A stretch of DNA of 33,233 nt from an uncultured Pseudomonadota bacterium (GTDB lineage Bacteria; Myxococcota_A; UBA796; CAJQPC01). The notes below the pieces were generated by a model. It saw only the letters and a list, made by a program, of their open reading frames with translations. It ran no database searches and was not told the DNA's origin. The stretch is taken from positions 1-33,233 of the forward strand of contig CAJXRZ010000071.1 of NCBI GenBank assembly GCA_913060515.1. The letters run 5' to 3'. Position 1 is the first letter of the stretch. The number at the start of each line of letters is the position of its first letter. Made by a program: the position numbers and the translations under genes. Positions 21,383 through 32,400 of this stretch are shown in pieces.

Positions 21383-23668
21383 TCAGTAGGAGACGGTGTA
21401 CTCCACGCGGTTTCTCGAATCCCAGCCGTAGAGCACCCCTTCAAGTGGGCTGTACTCCAGCTGGCTGACGTAGCCGTAGGCCGAACCCGCTGAGATGGAC
21501 AGAGTGGTGTCTGTGCTGGTGTTGGTGTCGTAGGCGTAGTTGATGGTCGCCGAGCTGCTGTTGTAGCTGCTCGTGGTGTACATCACGCCACAGGTCATCC
21601 AAGCTTGACCGACCCCAGAGGGCTTGGCCGCCGAGGCGGTGTTCCAAGTGTTGTCGATGGCCAGTGGGTTGGTGCTCAAGCTGGAGACAACCATGCGGCC
21701 GCTGTTGGCGGAGGTCGCGTAGAGCACCCACAGTCCGTTTTCATCCGAGGCAAAGTCGATGTCCGACCAGCCACCCCAGGGGTAGTGGTAGGTGTTCCGG
21801 TAGCCGGCGCCAGTCAGGGTCAACGTGCTGTTGATGCTGTTGGTGTTCAGGTCGTACTCGACCAGGTTGTTTGAACCAGACTCAACGTAGTACAGATACC
21901 CATCATAGACGGTGCCACCTGTACCATCCCAAGCGTAGGCGCCACTGGAGGAGGTCGGGAGCGTGATTGTGGTGCCATTGGTGTTGGCCACCATGTCCGC
22001 TTCGCTGGGGTACTCGGTCACGGAGTATCCGTAGTGGCTGTCCATCTCCCAGATGATTCCGGCGCCGAGGGTCTCCAGTGGATCCTTCATCCATGCGCCG
22101 TAGGTCGTTCCCCGGGAGACCAAGCTCGTCGCCGCAGACACCGAGGAGATCGTACAGATCGTACAGTCTCCAGACGTGGCATCCGTATCATCACAGTCTG
22201 TGTTGTCCGAGACATAGCCCGTGGGCTGGTCACAGGCCTGGGTCGTGCTGTCTGGGTCCCCGTAGCCGTCGCCGTCGGTGTCGGCGTACCAGGTGTCGGC
22301 GTCGACCGCAGTGTCCTCGTCGATGGCGCCATCGCAGTTGTTGTCCACCGTGTCACACACCTCGTCAGCGTCGGGAGAGATGTCGGCCTCGGAGTCATCA
22401 CAGTCACCAAAGTCTGTGACCGTGCCGCTGGGCTGAACACAGCTCGTGCTGGTGTTGCTGGGGTCCCCGTAGCCGTCCAGGTCCAGGTCCAGGTACCAAG
22501 TGGTCGCGTCCGAGGCGCTGTCCTCGTCCACGTCCCCATCGCAGTTGTTGTCGATCTCATCGCAGATCTCGGTCACGCCTGGGCTGGCCAGCGCAGAGGT
22601 GTCATCACAGTCGTCGGAGGTGCTGGCGTAGCCGGTGGGTTGGCTGCAGGCCTGGGTGGTGTAGGTGCTGGTGCCGTAGCCATCGGCGTCGTAGTCGATG
22701 TACCAAGTGGCCGCGTCGCTGGCGCTGGCGTCATCGGTGGCCCCATCGCAGTCGTTGTCCAAGCCATCGCAGATCTCAGTGGCGGCCGGGTTCACCTTGG
22801 AGTCTGTGTCGTCACAGTCTTGGTCGTCCTCCACAAAGCCGCTGCCCACCTCACAGGCCACCTGGGTGCTGCTGGGGTCGCCGTAGCCATCGGAGTCGGT
22901 GTCGGCGTAAAAGGTCAAGGCGTCGGTGGCCGAGTCCTCGTCGGTGTCGCCATTGCAGTCGTTGTCCAGGCCATCGCAGACTTCGATTCCACCGGGCAAG
23001 GCCAAGGCGGAGGTGTCATCACAGTCCAAGTCGTTGTCCGTGAACCCGATCGGCTGCTCGCAGGCCTGCTCCGTGTAGCTGGAGGAGCCGAAGCCATCGG
23101 CGTCGTAGTCGATGTACCAGGTGCTGGCGTCTAGCGCCGAGTCGTCTACGTCCCCATCGCAGTCGTTGTCGATGGCATCGCAGATCTCCGTGCCACCGGG
23201 GAAAGCGGTCCCCTCCGCATCATCGCAGTCCTCGCAAGCAGGGGATCCGTCGCCGTCCGCGTCTGCGTAGCCAACGGAGCCATCGCAGTTGTAGTCGATG
23301 GGGTCGGTGCAGTCGGTCTCTGGGGCCGTGGGGTAGACGCGGGAGTCGGCGTCATCGCAGTCCCCATCGGCGGGCACGTAGCCAAGCGGTGCGGTGCAGG
23401 CCTGGGTGAGCTGTGCGGCGTCTCCGAAGCCATCGCCGTCTGCGTCACCGTACCACTCAAAGGCATCGCTGGCGTTGTTGTCCACCGTGCCATCGCAGTC
23501 GTTGTCCAAGCCATCGCAGATCTCAGCGCCGCCGGGGAAGGCCGCGGGATCGTTGTCGTCGCAGTCCTCCTCCACGGAGAAGCCGTCGCCGTCCATGTCC
23601 ACCACGGCTGTGCCGGTGTCGATGGGGTCGTTTTTGCAGGCGAGCAGGGCGAGGAGGACGGTCAGCAT
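21383..23668 (-). CDS. Lipoprotein with MopE-type metal-binding repeats and a C-terminal olfactomedin domain
   Basis: A 761-residue exported protein. The start at ATG 23668 gives a very short signal with lipobox LALLAC (Cys11); the frame is open upstream but runs into transposon-derived sequence. Residues about 25-500 hold seven full and one partial MopE-type repeats (DCDDxDxxxxPGxxEICDGxDNDCDG) alternating with DADGDGxG calcium-type motifs and CxxPxGY strands. Residues 505-761 are an olfactomedin domain along its whole length: CTISSVSAATS, YGAWMKDP, GYSVTEYPS, GTVYDGYLYYVESGSNNLV, YPWGGWSDIDFASDENGLWV, WMTCGVMYTTSSY, INYAYDTNT and LEYSPLEGVLYGWD. The Cys505/Cys693 pair matches the conserved disulphide of animal olfactomedins. 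Compared with myocilin, the calcium-site Asp is kept (Asp638) while Asn and Asp are replaced by Gln688 and Glu738 (family residues from memory). An adhesive or matrix role is inferred. Confidence 0.9.
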   Translation of the reverse strand: MLTVLLALLACKNDPIDTGTAVVDMDGDGFSVEEDCDDNDPAAFPGGAEICDGLDNDCDGTVDNNASDAFEWYGDADGDGFGDAAQLTQACTAPLGYVPADGDCDDADSRVYPTAPETDCTDPIDYNCDGSVGYADADGDGSPACEDCDDAEGTAFPGGTEICDAIDNDCDGDVDDSALDASTWYIDYDADGFGSSSYTEQACEQPIGFTDNDLDCDDTSALALPGGIEVCDGLDNDCNGDTDEDSATDALTFYADTDSDGYGDPSSTQVACEVGSGFVEDDQDCDDTDSKVNPAATEICDGLDNDCDGATDDASASDAATWYIDYDADGYGTSTYTTQACSQPTGYASTSDDCDDTSALASPGVTEICDEIDNNCDGDVDEDSASDATTWYLDLDLDGYGDPSNTSTSCVQPSGTVTDFGDCDDSEADISPDADEVCDTVDNNCDGAIDEDTAVDADTWYADTDGDGYGDPDSTTQACDQPTGYVSDNTDCDDTDATSGDCTICTISSVSAATSLVSRGTTYGAWMKDPLETLGAGIIWEMDSHYGYSVTEYPSEADMVANTNGTTITLPTSSSGAYAWDGTGGTVYDGYLYYVESGSNNLVEYDLNTNSINSTLTLTGAGYRNTYHYPWGGWSDIDFASDENGLWVLYATSANSGRMVVSSLSTNPLAIDNTWNTASAAKPSGVGQAWMTCGVMYTTSSYNSSSATINYAYDTNTSTDTTLSISAGSAYGYVSQLEYSPLEGVLYGWDSRNRVEYTVSY

Positions 23669-23898
23669 TGTTGGGGCTCCGAGGCTGGGCGGCCAAGGTA
23701 GTCTGCTGAGCCGGAGGGCTGTGTAAGTCTTTCGTGTCCCAAGGTCGCTCACCGAGCGAAAACCGGCCATCGACGCCGACGACGCATCAAAGTCGCCAGA
23801 GCCAACTCGAGCAGGAGTCCTCCAAGCTTCCTGGCCTCGACGACTTCCACGAGCTGCGGTTCGGCGGACGTCAACCACCGACGGAAGGTGCTGATCGA

Positions 23899-24300
23899 GA
23901 CCCCATCCTGGCCAGCTTTCGCATCTGGTGTCAAAAACTGAGCTTCATCCTGCCGCCCAGATCGCCCTTGGCCAAGGCGACAGCCTACGTGCTTCGGCAG
24001 TGGAAACCTCTGACCGTCTTCGTCGACAATGGCCACATCCCGGCGCACAACAACTACAGCGAGCTCGCACTCCGACAGGCCGTCATCGGCCGGAAGAACT
24101 ACATGTTCGCTGGCAGCGAAGGCGGCGCCAAGTCCGCTGCGATCTGGTATTCGCTGATCGGAACCTGCCTGCTAAACGCCGTAGACCCTTGGATGTATCT
24201 CAACGATGTGCTGCCGAAGCTGAATGACTGGCCGGTGAATCGGGTCTTGGAGTTGGAGCCCGCCGCCTGGAGAGCATCCCAGCTGGAGAGCATTCGTTGA
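23899..24300 (+). pseudogene. 3' remnant of an IS66-family transposase
   Basis: About 133 residues matching the C-terminal end of IS66 transposases: LPPRSPLAKATAYVLRQW, IPAHNNYSELALRQAVIGRK, NYMFAGSEGGAKSAAIWYSL, TCLLNAVDPWMYLNDVLPKL and PVNRVLELEP. Full-length enzymes have about 500 residues, so the catalytic aspartates and the N-terminus are gone; the glutamate in NNxxE is kept. The open frame runs upstream to 23734 but that part has no resemblance to the family. No accessory IS66 genes or intact ends were found. It marks past insertion between the toxin/immunity pair and the olfactomedin gene. Confidence 0.85.
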
Positions 24301-24900
24301 ACCCGCAAGATGGGTAGACCGGAGGGATACCCCGAGACACCGAGGTCGAGGTCTCGAGCCGGACGAGAACGCAGACGACGAGGTGGGGGTTCCCGGAGAA
24401 CACGCCGGTCAGGCCCTTCTTGAAGCAGATGATGGACGAGGGCTGGTTCAAGAAGCTCGGCTCACCAACCCGCCTATCGAGTGGCATCGATGAGCTTCTT
24501 GCTGCCCCGCCCATCCCGGTCGGCGGCGATCTCAGTGACGGGCGATGACGGTCTCAACGACCCGGTCTTCGAGCACGGGGTCAGCCAGACCCCTCCTCAC
24601 CGCACTGAGGACGCTGACGAACAGGTGTTCGAGGCTGGCTTCGGCTTGGTCCCATAGCCATGGTCGATGATCACTAGGTCGAGACCGTGGACTCCGCTGT
24701 TCTTGATCAGCCGTCTGACCAAGCCCATCACGATCCGCCTTCGCTTCTCGACGGGATGCTGGTGAAGGGCGTGGATCAGGGCATCGGTCTGGCGGACGAG
24801 GTCGAGGGTGTGACCACCGAGCCCGATAGGCCGACGACCGACGAGGCCCCTGGTCCTCACCGAGCGGGTCGGGTTGGGCTACAGGTGGCGGGAGTATGAG
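24301..24900. other. Degenerate non-coding stretch, probable mobile-element debris
   Basis: 600 bases without a gene I can support. The minus-strand frame at 24597-24860 contains HPVEKRRRIVMGLVRRL and VHGLDLVII, which faintly recalls the C-terminal end of large serine recombinases (EERRRLVxxLVERV...G), but it lacks a ribosome-binding site and any catalytic part. Other short frames look random. Position next to the IS66 remnant suggests decayed transposon sequence. Confidence 0.5.
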
Positions 24901-25275
24901 CTATCGGTCCTGAGGAGGGTCGCCCTCGCCAGCCACGAATCGCAGCAAGAGGTCGAACTCGGCAACATCGAACGGGACATGCCAGATATTCTCATTGACT
25001 TTCTGGTTGTACGGCTCGTACACCTTCACCTCCAGCCGATGGCCGGGCAGAGCAAGCAACTCGATCTTCGGCCCGTCTGCCCAATCCGGATGGACGCCAA
25101 ACCGGGAGACGACGACTGTCGTGGCCCACCTGTGGGCGTACAAACCTGCGCCGAACTGGCGAAGCGGAAGCTCCCGAAGCAGGGTTGGGAAGAAAGACGC
25201 CCAGGAGTACGCCTCATCGGCGGCAAAGGCGTCGAACCAAGTCGCACACTCGGCCCAAGAGTCAATCGAGGTCAT
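24901..25275 (-). CDS. Candidate immunity protein for the adjacent RHS toxin
   Basis: A 124-residue acidic cytoplasmic protein with no signal peptide or transmembrane helix, rich in Trp and Phe (DSWAECATWFDAFAADEAYSWASFF) and ending in EFDLLLRFVAGEGDPPQDR. I do not recognise a named family. The ATG at 25275 has a strong ribosome-binding site (AGGAGAAGGA), and the gene begins 8 bases after the stop of the RHS protein. Small size, acidity and tight position directly after a polymorphic toxin are the usual marks of a cognate immunity gene. It is the last gene before the transposon remnant. Confidence 0.75.
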   Translation of the reverse strand: MTSIDSWAECATWFDAFAADEAYSWASFFPTLLRELPLRQFGAGLYAHRWATTVVVSRFGVHPDWADGPKIELLALPGHRLEVKVYEPYNQKVNENIWHVPFDVAEFDLLLRFVAGEGDPPQDR

Positions 25276-25283
25276 TCCTTCTC

Positions 25284-26486
25284 CTACTGGAACGGGTTGG
25301 CGACTTCTTCGCCTGCTTTATACCACTGAATGTTCGACCAGCGGTCCGGCGATTGGTAAATCTGTGAGAGTTCCCAATCCATCGGGCTGCCCCGTCCCGA
25401 AGCGGACCGGCTGGCGGCTTGCCAAGCCCCGCCCTCCACTCCGTCTAGGTTGACGCGAAGCTGAGTGCCGTCGTCATACAGGGATTCAAGAAAGTCGTCC
25501 TGCCAGCGACCGGTCCTGCTCCCCCATTTCAGGTCTCGGTAGGACTGGCCGCCAACCTTCGCAGCGAAGTCGTCAAGCCCACGGGTCTTGCCGAGAGCGA
25601 CAACCTCCCCTGCCCCCTTTGAGGCTGATTGTTCAGCCATACTCGGCCCCATTGTCTTACCGGCGGCAGCCCCCCGAACCGACCCATATGCAGCAAATCC
25701 CCCTTCGGTGGCAAGGACGACTGCGACGTCTAAACTACGGTCCACCATGCGTTCACTAGCGTTCGCAATTTCTCCTCGGTCCGAACTCGCCAACAGTGTG
25801 ACGACGTCATTTAGGATTGCTGTCGGCTCATTGCGAACGATCAATTCCGCCACATTGCCACCATCAATGCCGAAAGTCCCAGCCTTTGTAACCGCTGCAA
25901 CCTCACCGTTCTTAAGAGCACTAAGAAGCAGAACTGGAGATAGATTTTCAAGACCTGTTCTTACAGCCGTACGCCACTTTAAATTCCTAATCCCATCCAT
26001 TTTCTCTCGAAGGGTTCTACGGCTAGCTCCCTCAATCTCAGCTATACGCTTTCCTTCAACCAGCATGACTCCTGCTCCTGAAGCGTGCCTCTTCATCTGG
26101 CTATTAAGTTGTAGTGTCATCCTCTGGACGTCATCTTGGACGAAGCGAAGCGCAAGCTCATGACCAAAGTGTTGAATCGCCCTGCCAATCCGACCGCCTT
26201 CAAAGCTTGGTGGAGCCATCTGCCCATACGAGACCCCGTTTACAGCATTCTTGTTCTCCTGGACCGCAGCATCAATCATGTCTTCAAGGTCGCTCAACGC
26301 GCCCATGAGCTCCGTTCGGCCTACCCAATCCCGCATCGTCGAGTTCTGCCAGTCGTCCGCAATCCAACTGGAAGATGCGGGCCGGTCAAAGTACAAGTGA
26401 CTCTCCGAGCCACCAATCTGCGCAAAACTTGTTTGCCAGTCAGATGCAAACAACTCGGACCCGGTGTGGAACGCATCCCAATTCAT
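25284..26486 (-). other. C-terminal tip of the RHS toxin with a putative effector domain
   Basis: About 400 residues after the DPTGY core motif. The first half is helical and charged (MGALSDLEDMIDAAVQENK, RMTLQLNSQMKRHASG) with Ala-rich segments near the middle. The last 103 residues (25287-25595) look like a compact domain: LGKTRGLDDFAAKVGGQSYRD, then FLESLYDDGTQLRVNLDGV, PMDWELSQIYQSPDRW and the end EVANPFQ. I recall similar ends on other RHS and contact-dependent toxins but cannot name the activity. By eye the stretch near 25850-26120 is richer in A and T than the rest, as expected for an exchanged tip. Confidence 0.6.
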
Positions 26487-29400
26487 ATACCCAGTTGGAT
26501 CCGTATACCTAGTCGGATTGCCCGACCCATAGCGCGTACGATGATTCCCCCCCCCCAGCCCAATCGGGTCAGGACTCAAGAAACGCCCCGTCTCCGAGTC
26601 ATACATGCGCTGCTGACTCATCTGCACGCCAGGCGCACCGGGCAGGGCCTCCAACCCAGCGAAGGCGAAGCGTGCATCCGTTGAGGAGACCGAGGTGCCC
26701 TCGCCAAATGCTGTTCCGGGCTCTACCGCTTCGCTTCCAACCTGCAGGAGGGAACCGGTACCATCAGTCATCACGGAAGTGAGTGAGGAGCCGTCACTCA
26801 GCCCAAAGACAATTCCTTCGGCGCCGACATAGTTCAACAGGGCACCGGAGGAGTCTTCGACTTCCAGGGGCAATCCGCCAAGACCCAGGCCCCAAGTGGT
26901 GACCCGCGGGCCTGCGCCATCATCCAGGGCGACGACGCGGCCGGCTTCGTCACGCATCATCTGGTAGAGACTCGAGCCGGAAGTGCCGTCACTCATCTCT
27001 GCGACGCGACCTGTGGCATCTCGCTCGTAGGCGTAGTCCAGATGGTCCAACTCTACGCCGTCGAGGCCGTCGTAGTCTACGGCCACACCGTCAATGTCTA
27101 CGACCCGCGAACCCGCCCAGTTGGTGGCACGCTCCAGGGTCCCGTTGACGTAGGTCTCGGTGCGGCGACCACCCGAATCGTAGGTGTAGTCCCGTGTCTC
27201 ACCGGTCGCGCCTCGGACCTCCGACTTGAGCCACCCCTCTTCAAAGTAGGTGTAGTCGTTGGTCCAAGTGCTTCCATTGAAGTCAGAGATCTGCTCGGAC
27301 TCAAGCTGCCCGTCATCGGTGAAGAAGGCCGTCCAAGTACTGGTCAAGCCACCACTGCTGGTCAAGATGCGACTGTCTAGACGGCCCATGGGGTCGTAGC
27401 CGAAGGCGTGTGTGTCGCCACCGAAGCTAGCTCCAAGGATTCGACCCAAGGCGTCTCGAGAACTCACGGTCACGGCAGCGCTGCCGTTGACCTTGATGGT
27501 ATCGAGCTCAAACTCCCCACCACTCAGGCTACGGACATACTCCAGGCTCTGCAGTCCGGGTGTGTCGATGGAGGCCAGGCTGCCGTCGGCGTACCAGGTC
27601 CACGCAGTCCCTCCACCTGCCAATCCAAGCCCGAAGCTGGTCTGGGTCTGCCGGGTTTCAGGCCTCCCCATGTCATCGTAGGTCCACTGGGAGATGTTCC
27701 CCCCTGAAACGAGCGAAGGGGTCAGCGGCGTAAGCCTGCTGACCTGGGTCTCCAGAGGATTGCCGAAGGCGTCCAAGTCATAGGATTGGACGTCGACCGA
27801 ATCCATAGTCATGCCCGGGATACCCGAGCCCTTATAGGTGGTCTTTCCGACCATGCGGCCGGCGCCGTCGTAGAGGTAGTCTTCGACGCGCACAGGATGC
27901 GAGCCCCCAGCGGTGACCACGGGCTCACTCACCAGGCCGACACCCGAGATGGTCGGAATGACGTCCGTGCCCGTCAAGAGCGGGGAGTAGTAGTCAACTC
28001 CGCCTTCGGTATAGAGCAGGTCGGTGTAGCTAAAGAGCTTCACCTTCTCATCCCACTCCTCCTCCACCAGCATGCCGTCGCTGTCGTAGACAAAGCCGGT
28101 GAGCTCATGCTGGTTGCCCGACTCGATGACTCGTCCGGCGGTGGAGTAGGCGTACTCGATAGCGTAGTCGGTGCTTGGGTCGAAGACCGAAGCGGAAGGG
28201 TCATGCCAGCTCCAAGTGGAGGCCAACCAACCCGTGCTGCTGTAGTAGCCGTGATTCTGACGGGCAGTGACTCCTCCAGAGGCGTCGCGCACCAGCTCTT
28301 CACTCAACCGGCTGCCGCTGTAGATGTACTCGACCGACGAGCCGTTGGCGTAGTCCGCTTGAAGCAAGCGACCCAGCCCATCGGTGTGCTGGGCGCTCGT
28401 GTTTCCAAGTGGGTCGGTGACTTGCACGCTCCGTCCACCGGTATGGGCGCTGTAGACATAGCTGCTGGCACCCTGGTTCTTGGGCTTGTGGTACTCCATC
28501 TCTCCACGGTCGGTGTAGCGCCACTCAGACTCCGCTCCAACGGCGTCGGTGTGCTGCCTTAGGAAGCCATTGACGTCGTACTCATAGGACTCCGTGCCAC
28601 CTCCACTTGGATGCGTGGTTGTCTTTAGTCTTCCCCAGGCATCGTAGGCATAGTCCGTCTGCCCGCTGCCTGTGTGGACAGGTACCAGAGTCTCAGACGC
28701 CACCTGATCCCCGACGTAGGTCAGGATCTGGGAGTACTCGACCCCATTGGCCACTCCGTCCAAGACGTACCCAGAGACCGCCGAAGAGGCCCCGACGTCC
28801 ACACGCGTCAAGTGCCCAATGCTGTCGTACTCGTAGAAGCTGTCAACGCCCCCTTGGTTGTCCCAGGAGACCCGACCCAAGGCATCATAGCTCGCCTCGC
28901 TCAAGAGCGTGCGGCTGCTGGATCCTGATGGGATTGAGGTACGCAGAGGCAAGCCAGTGAGCGTATACTCTATGTCCACCACGACACCGTCTGCATCCAT
29001 CGAAGAGACGAGCTGGCCGGCAGCGTTGTAGGTGTATTGGTCAAGGAGCGTAGCGCTGGACCCCGTGCCTCGGCTCTTGGTAGAGAGTCGGCCGATCCCG
29101 TCATAGGTGAAGCCGGTGATCAAGCCATCGACATCCTGGACCGCGAGAGGTTCAGGAACATCCCCAAAAGACCACGTGGTGGTGCCGCTCAAGTCCGTTT
29201 GCCGCTGCAGACGCCCCAACGCGTCCGCCTCGACCTGAATCGTCGTACCAGTTTCCGAATCGATCTCCACCACCTTCGGCAGAACTCCAGGAGAGGCCGG
29301 GGTGTAGATGTACTCTTTGAGAAGCGTGGTGGACGCGCTCAAGTCGACGAAGCTCTCTGTGACAACCCGACCCATGCCGTCGTAGCTGTAGACGAGGCTG

Positions 29401-32400
29401 CTCCCGTCTGGACCAATCTCCTCAGTCACTCTCCCCAAGGAGTCGTGTACGTACTCCACTTGGTAGGTCAAGAGTGCCGATCCAGACGTCGGGGTGACGC
29501 AGGTCTCGCTGACCGTATTCCAGACCAAGTCCACGCGGCCAAAGCCGTCGTAGGATCTGGCCACGACCTTGCCACCGGCATCTTCGACTTCGATGACGCG
29601 TCCAAGTGGGTCACGGAGTTCGTATCCCCGCGAGACGCCGGCGACGATGGAGGTGGACTCTAGTGGGTCCGAGTAGCTCTCGTGAAGCACACCCAGGGCA
29701 TCCCAGACAAGCTGTGTACGGGGATGGTACTCAAGCTGTGTGGTTCGCCACGCAGTCGTGGTCACATCATGATCGCTCTGATGAACCGCGACCACCCGAC
29801 CGGTACCGCTGTACTCTTTGTAGCTGGTGAACACCTCACCCGAGCCGACAGCCATTGGGCCGTACTCCGCAAAGAGCCGGCCGTCCGTGCCGTAGGTCTG
29901 CGCATGCCGGACCAAGTCGCTGATCGGCGAGACGCAATCAAGAACGGGGGCCGAGCAGGTGTCGCTTTGAATGACCCGACCGAAGGAGTCGAGGGTCTGC
30001 TCGTCAACCCGAAAGACAGCGGCTCCAGACTGGGTCTGAATGCCGACAGCTGCCGAGTTCCGGGTGTAGGCGTGTACCTGCTCTACGCTGGAGACAGACC
30101 CGTCCACATTCTGAACCGCGGTGGTCACGGCGAGCTTGCGATTCAAGCCATCATAGCTGGTCGTTGTGGTTGAACCTTCCCAGTCCTCGAGATCCACACG
30201 GCAGCGGCTGTCCCGCCCAAAGGTACGGATTCTGCCCTCCGCATCAATCTCCTCGACCACCATTCCCGCACAGGGTCCCGAAGAGTCAACGGTCCAAGTC
30301 GTCGCGTTCCCCTCGCTGTCGTCGATTCCGAACAGCGTGCCAGGAATGGTCCCACCGGTGTGGTAGTAGAAATGGGAGTCGTGAGAGACCCCACAGGAGG
30401 GATCGTCACCGCAGTCTCTGACTTGTGTTGGCACATCCAGGGCCGCAAACAGGTCGAACTCTTGGTGGCTGTGGACCGTGCTTCCAGCGCCTTCAGTCCG
30501 GGAGACCAAGCTGAAGCCCCAGTCAGACACCCAGCGGCCGGAGTACTGCATCTCAACGAAGGTGTCGTCGGCCGAAAGTCCCCCCGAATAGGGAACCGAG
30601 CCGGTCGTAAAACCGCTCGGGGCATCGGTCAGCCCCAAGTCGTCTACCCTTTCAAGGAGCAGATCGGTCGCGCCGTCAGAGTCGATGTCCGTGGTGTAGC
30701 CAAAGACTTTGGTGTACTCCCAAACCTCTGTCGGGCCACCGGGATTGGGGAGACTCTCGCCCACAAAGCTGGGACCGGAAGCCAGTGAGGTCCCAGTCAA
30801 CAGCTCCGGCCCATCTACTTCAGCCGCATAGACATGCCCTTCGTTGGCTGGTCCATCAGGGGTGAAGGTGTTCGGTACAAGTCCAAATCCACTGGTCCCC
30901 GAGGTGGTGAACTCCGGGAGTGTGTCGTCACCGGTCTCCCAAATCGACTCAGCCAAGTTGGCGAGGGGACCAAGGGGATCAGGATCAGGGTGCCAGCCGT
31001 TCCCGGTGACCCACTCATCAGCGTTTGGGGTGTCCAGGCACATGGCGACTAGATCGTCCATGTCAATGGTCTGCCCACGTGTTCCGTCCGTCTTGTTTGC
31101 CCCATGGCCGACTTCATAGGTGCAGCTTCGGCCCAGCGGATTCGCATACGGGGCCGTTAAGTCCCAAGAGAAGACAGCCCAACCGGTCCCGACCCCAGTG
31201 ATGCCATAGGCGTTGACCTGGGCCGACTCTAGGGTTCCGTCGGAGCGATAGGAGGCAACCGAAACGGGCTTTCTCTCTAGAAAGGGCGACGTAGCGTATC
31301 CATACTCGGTGCTTGCGCCGCCGCGGGTCACTTCCACCATGCCAAAGCCGCGGAAACGACCCAGGGCATGTTCACCCTTGAAGTAGCGAAGCTCTACGGG
31401 GTCCTCGCTGTAGTAGTAGCCAGCAGAGTCCACGCCGCTTCGCTGTACCTCCGCGATGACCTCTCGGGTGTAGTGCAGCTGGTCGTTGTCACCGACCCTC
31501 GCAGAGCTTCCCCATTCAAGATCAGTGACCCCACCGAAGGGGTTCTCTATGGACTTGAGCACGCCATAGCTCTCGTCACGGTCGGAGAGCTGGAGCTCCA
31601 CAGCCCAGGTCACAGCCCCCAAGCTGTCGACAGAGGCATTGACAAAGAGCAGGTCGGGGAAGCCGTTGGCGTCAAAGTCACCCGTCGTAGATGCTTGTAC
31701 CCAAGGGGTCTGACTGCCCAAAATGGGAATGTTTCCTAGACCGAGCGGCACAGTAGAATGGGCCTGCTCCAAGTCTATCGGAACAGACAGGTCCGGAATC
31801 GTCTGAGCACCCAGTCCAGCGATGTCGAAACCGTCCACCAGGTTGATGAACTTTGAGTAGCCAAGGGTCTCGTCCGACCTGGAGTTCACCAACTCAGGAC
31901 GACCAGAACGGTTCAGGTCGATCGAGGCGTGGTGGGGACGGTAGGTCCACGACTCCGGTTCATAGCCGTGGGTATCCGGAAAGGGATGGTTCTCATGGAG
32001 CATGTTCGGCTTGCCCGCCGAGAGACCCGAGGCGACAAAGCCACCGCGACCATCACCCCAAAAGATCTCCGAATAGATCCGGCTGCTATCGCCCGTCTCC
32101 GGTCCGTGGCTGGGCGAAATCTCACAGGCATAGAAGGAATAGGCGACGTCGGCGATTCCATCTGCGTTGTAGTCTGAGAGCGTCCCCTGGGACTCAAAGT
32201 ACTCATGCTCGTAGAGCACACCGAGGGTCTCGGTGGGAACGCTTCCACAGCCACTCACAGAGTTGAACTCCGTCGTCCAGCGTAAGGAGTCTTCCAGAGG
32301 AAGCTCCAAGTCAATCTCCTGCAGTTCGAAGGTAAAGTCACCGTTGTTGCGGTACCAAACACTGTCGTCACGATCGATGCCCGCATCGCCGTAGTGGTAG

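Noticed and set aside
22034-23134. Plus-strand Val/Gly-rich frame opposite the MopE repeats
   Set aside because: It mirrors the repetitive codons of the real gene (GAC/GTC complement); low complexity and no start signal.
22157-23600. Regular repeats that could suggest a CRISPR array
   Set aside because: Repeats are imperfect, in frame, and encode MopE-type protein repeats; there are no spacers or cas genes.
23749-24048. Minus-strand frame with STFRRW and Arg-rich end as an IS66 accessory gene
   Set aside because: It is antisense to the transposase remnant, and the similarity to an accessory helix-turn-helix protein is too slight.
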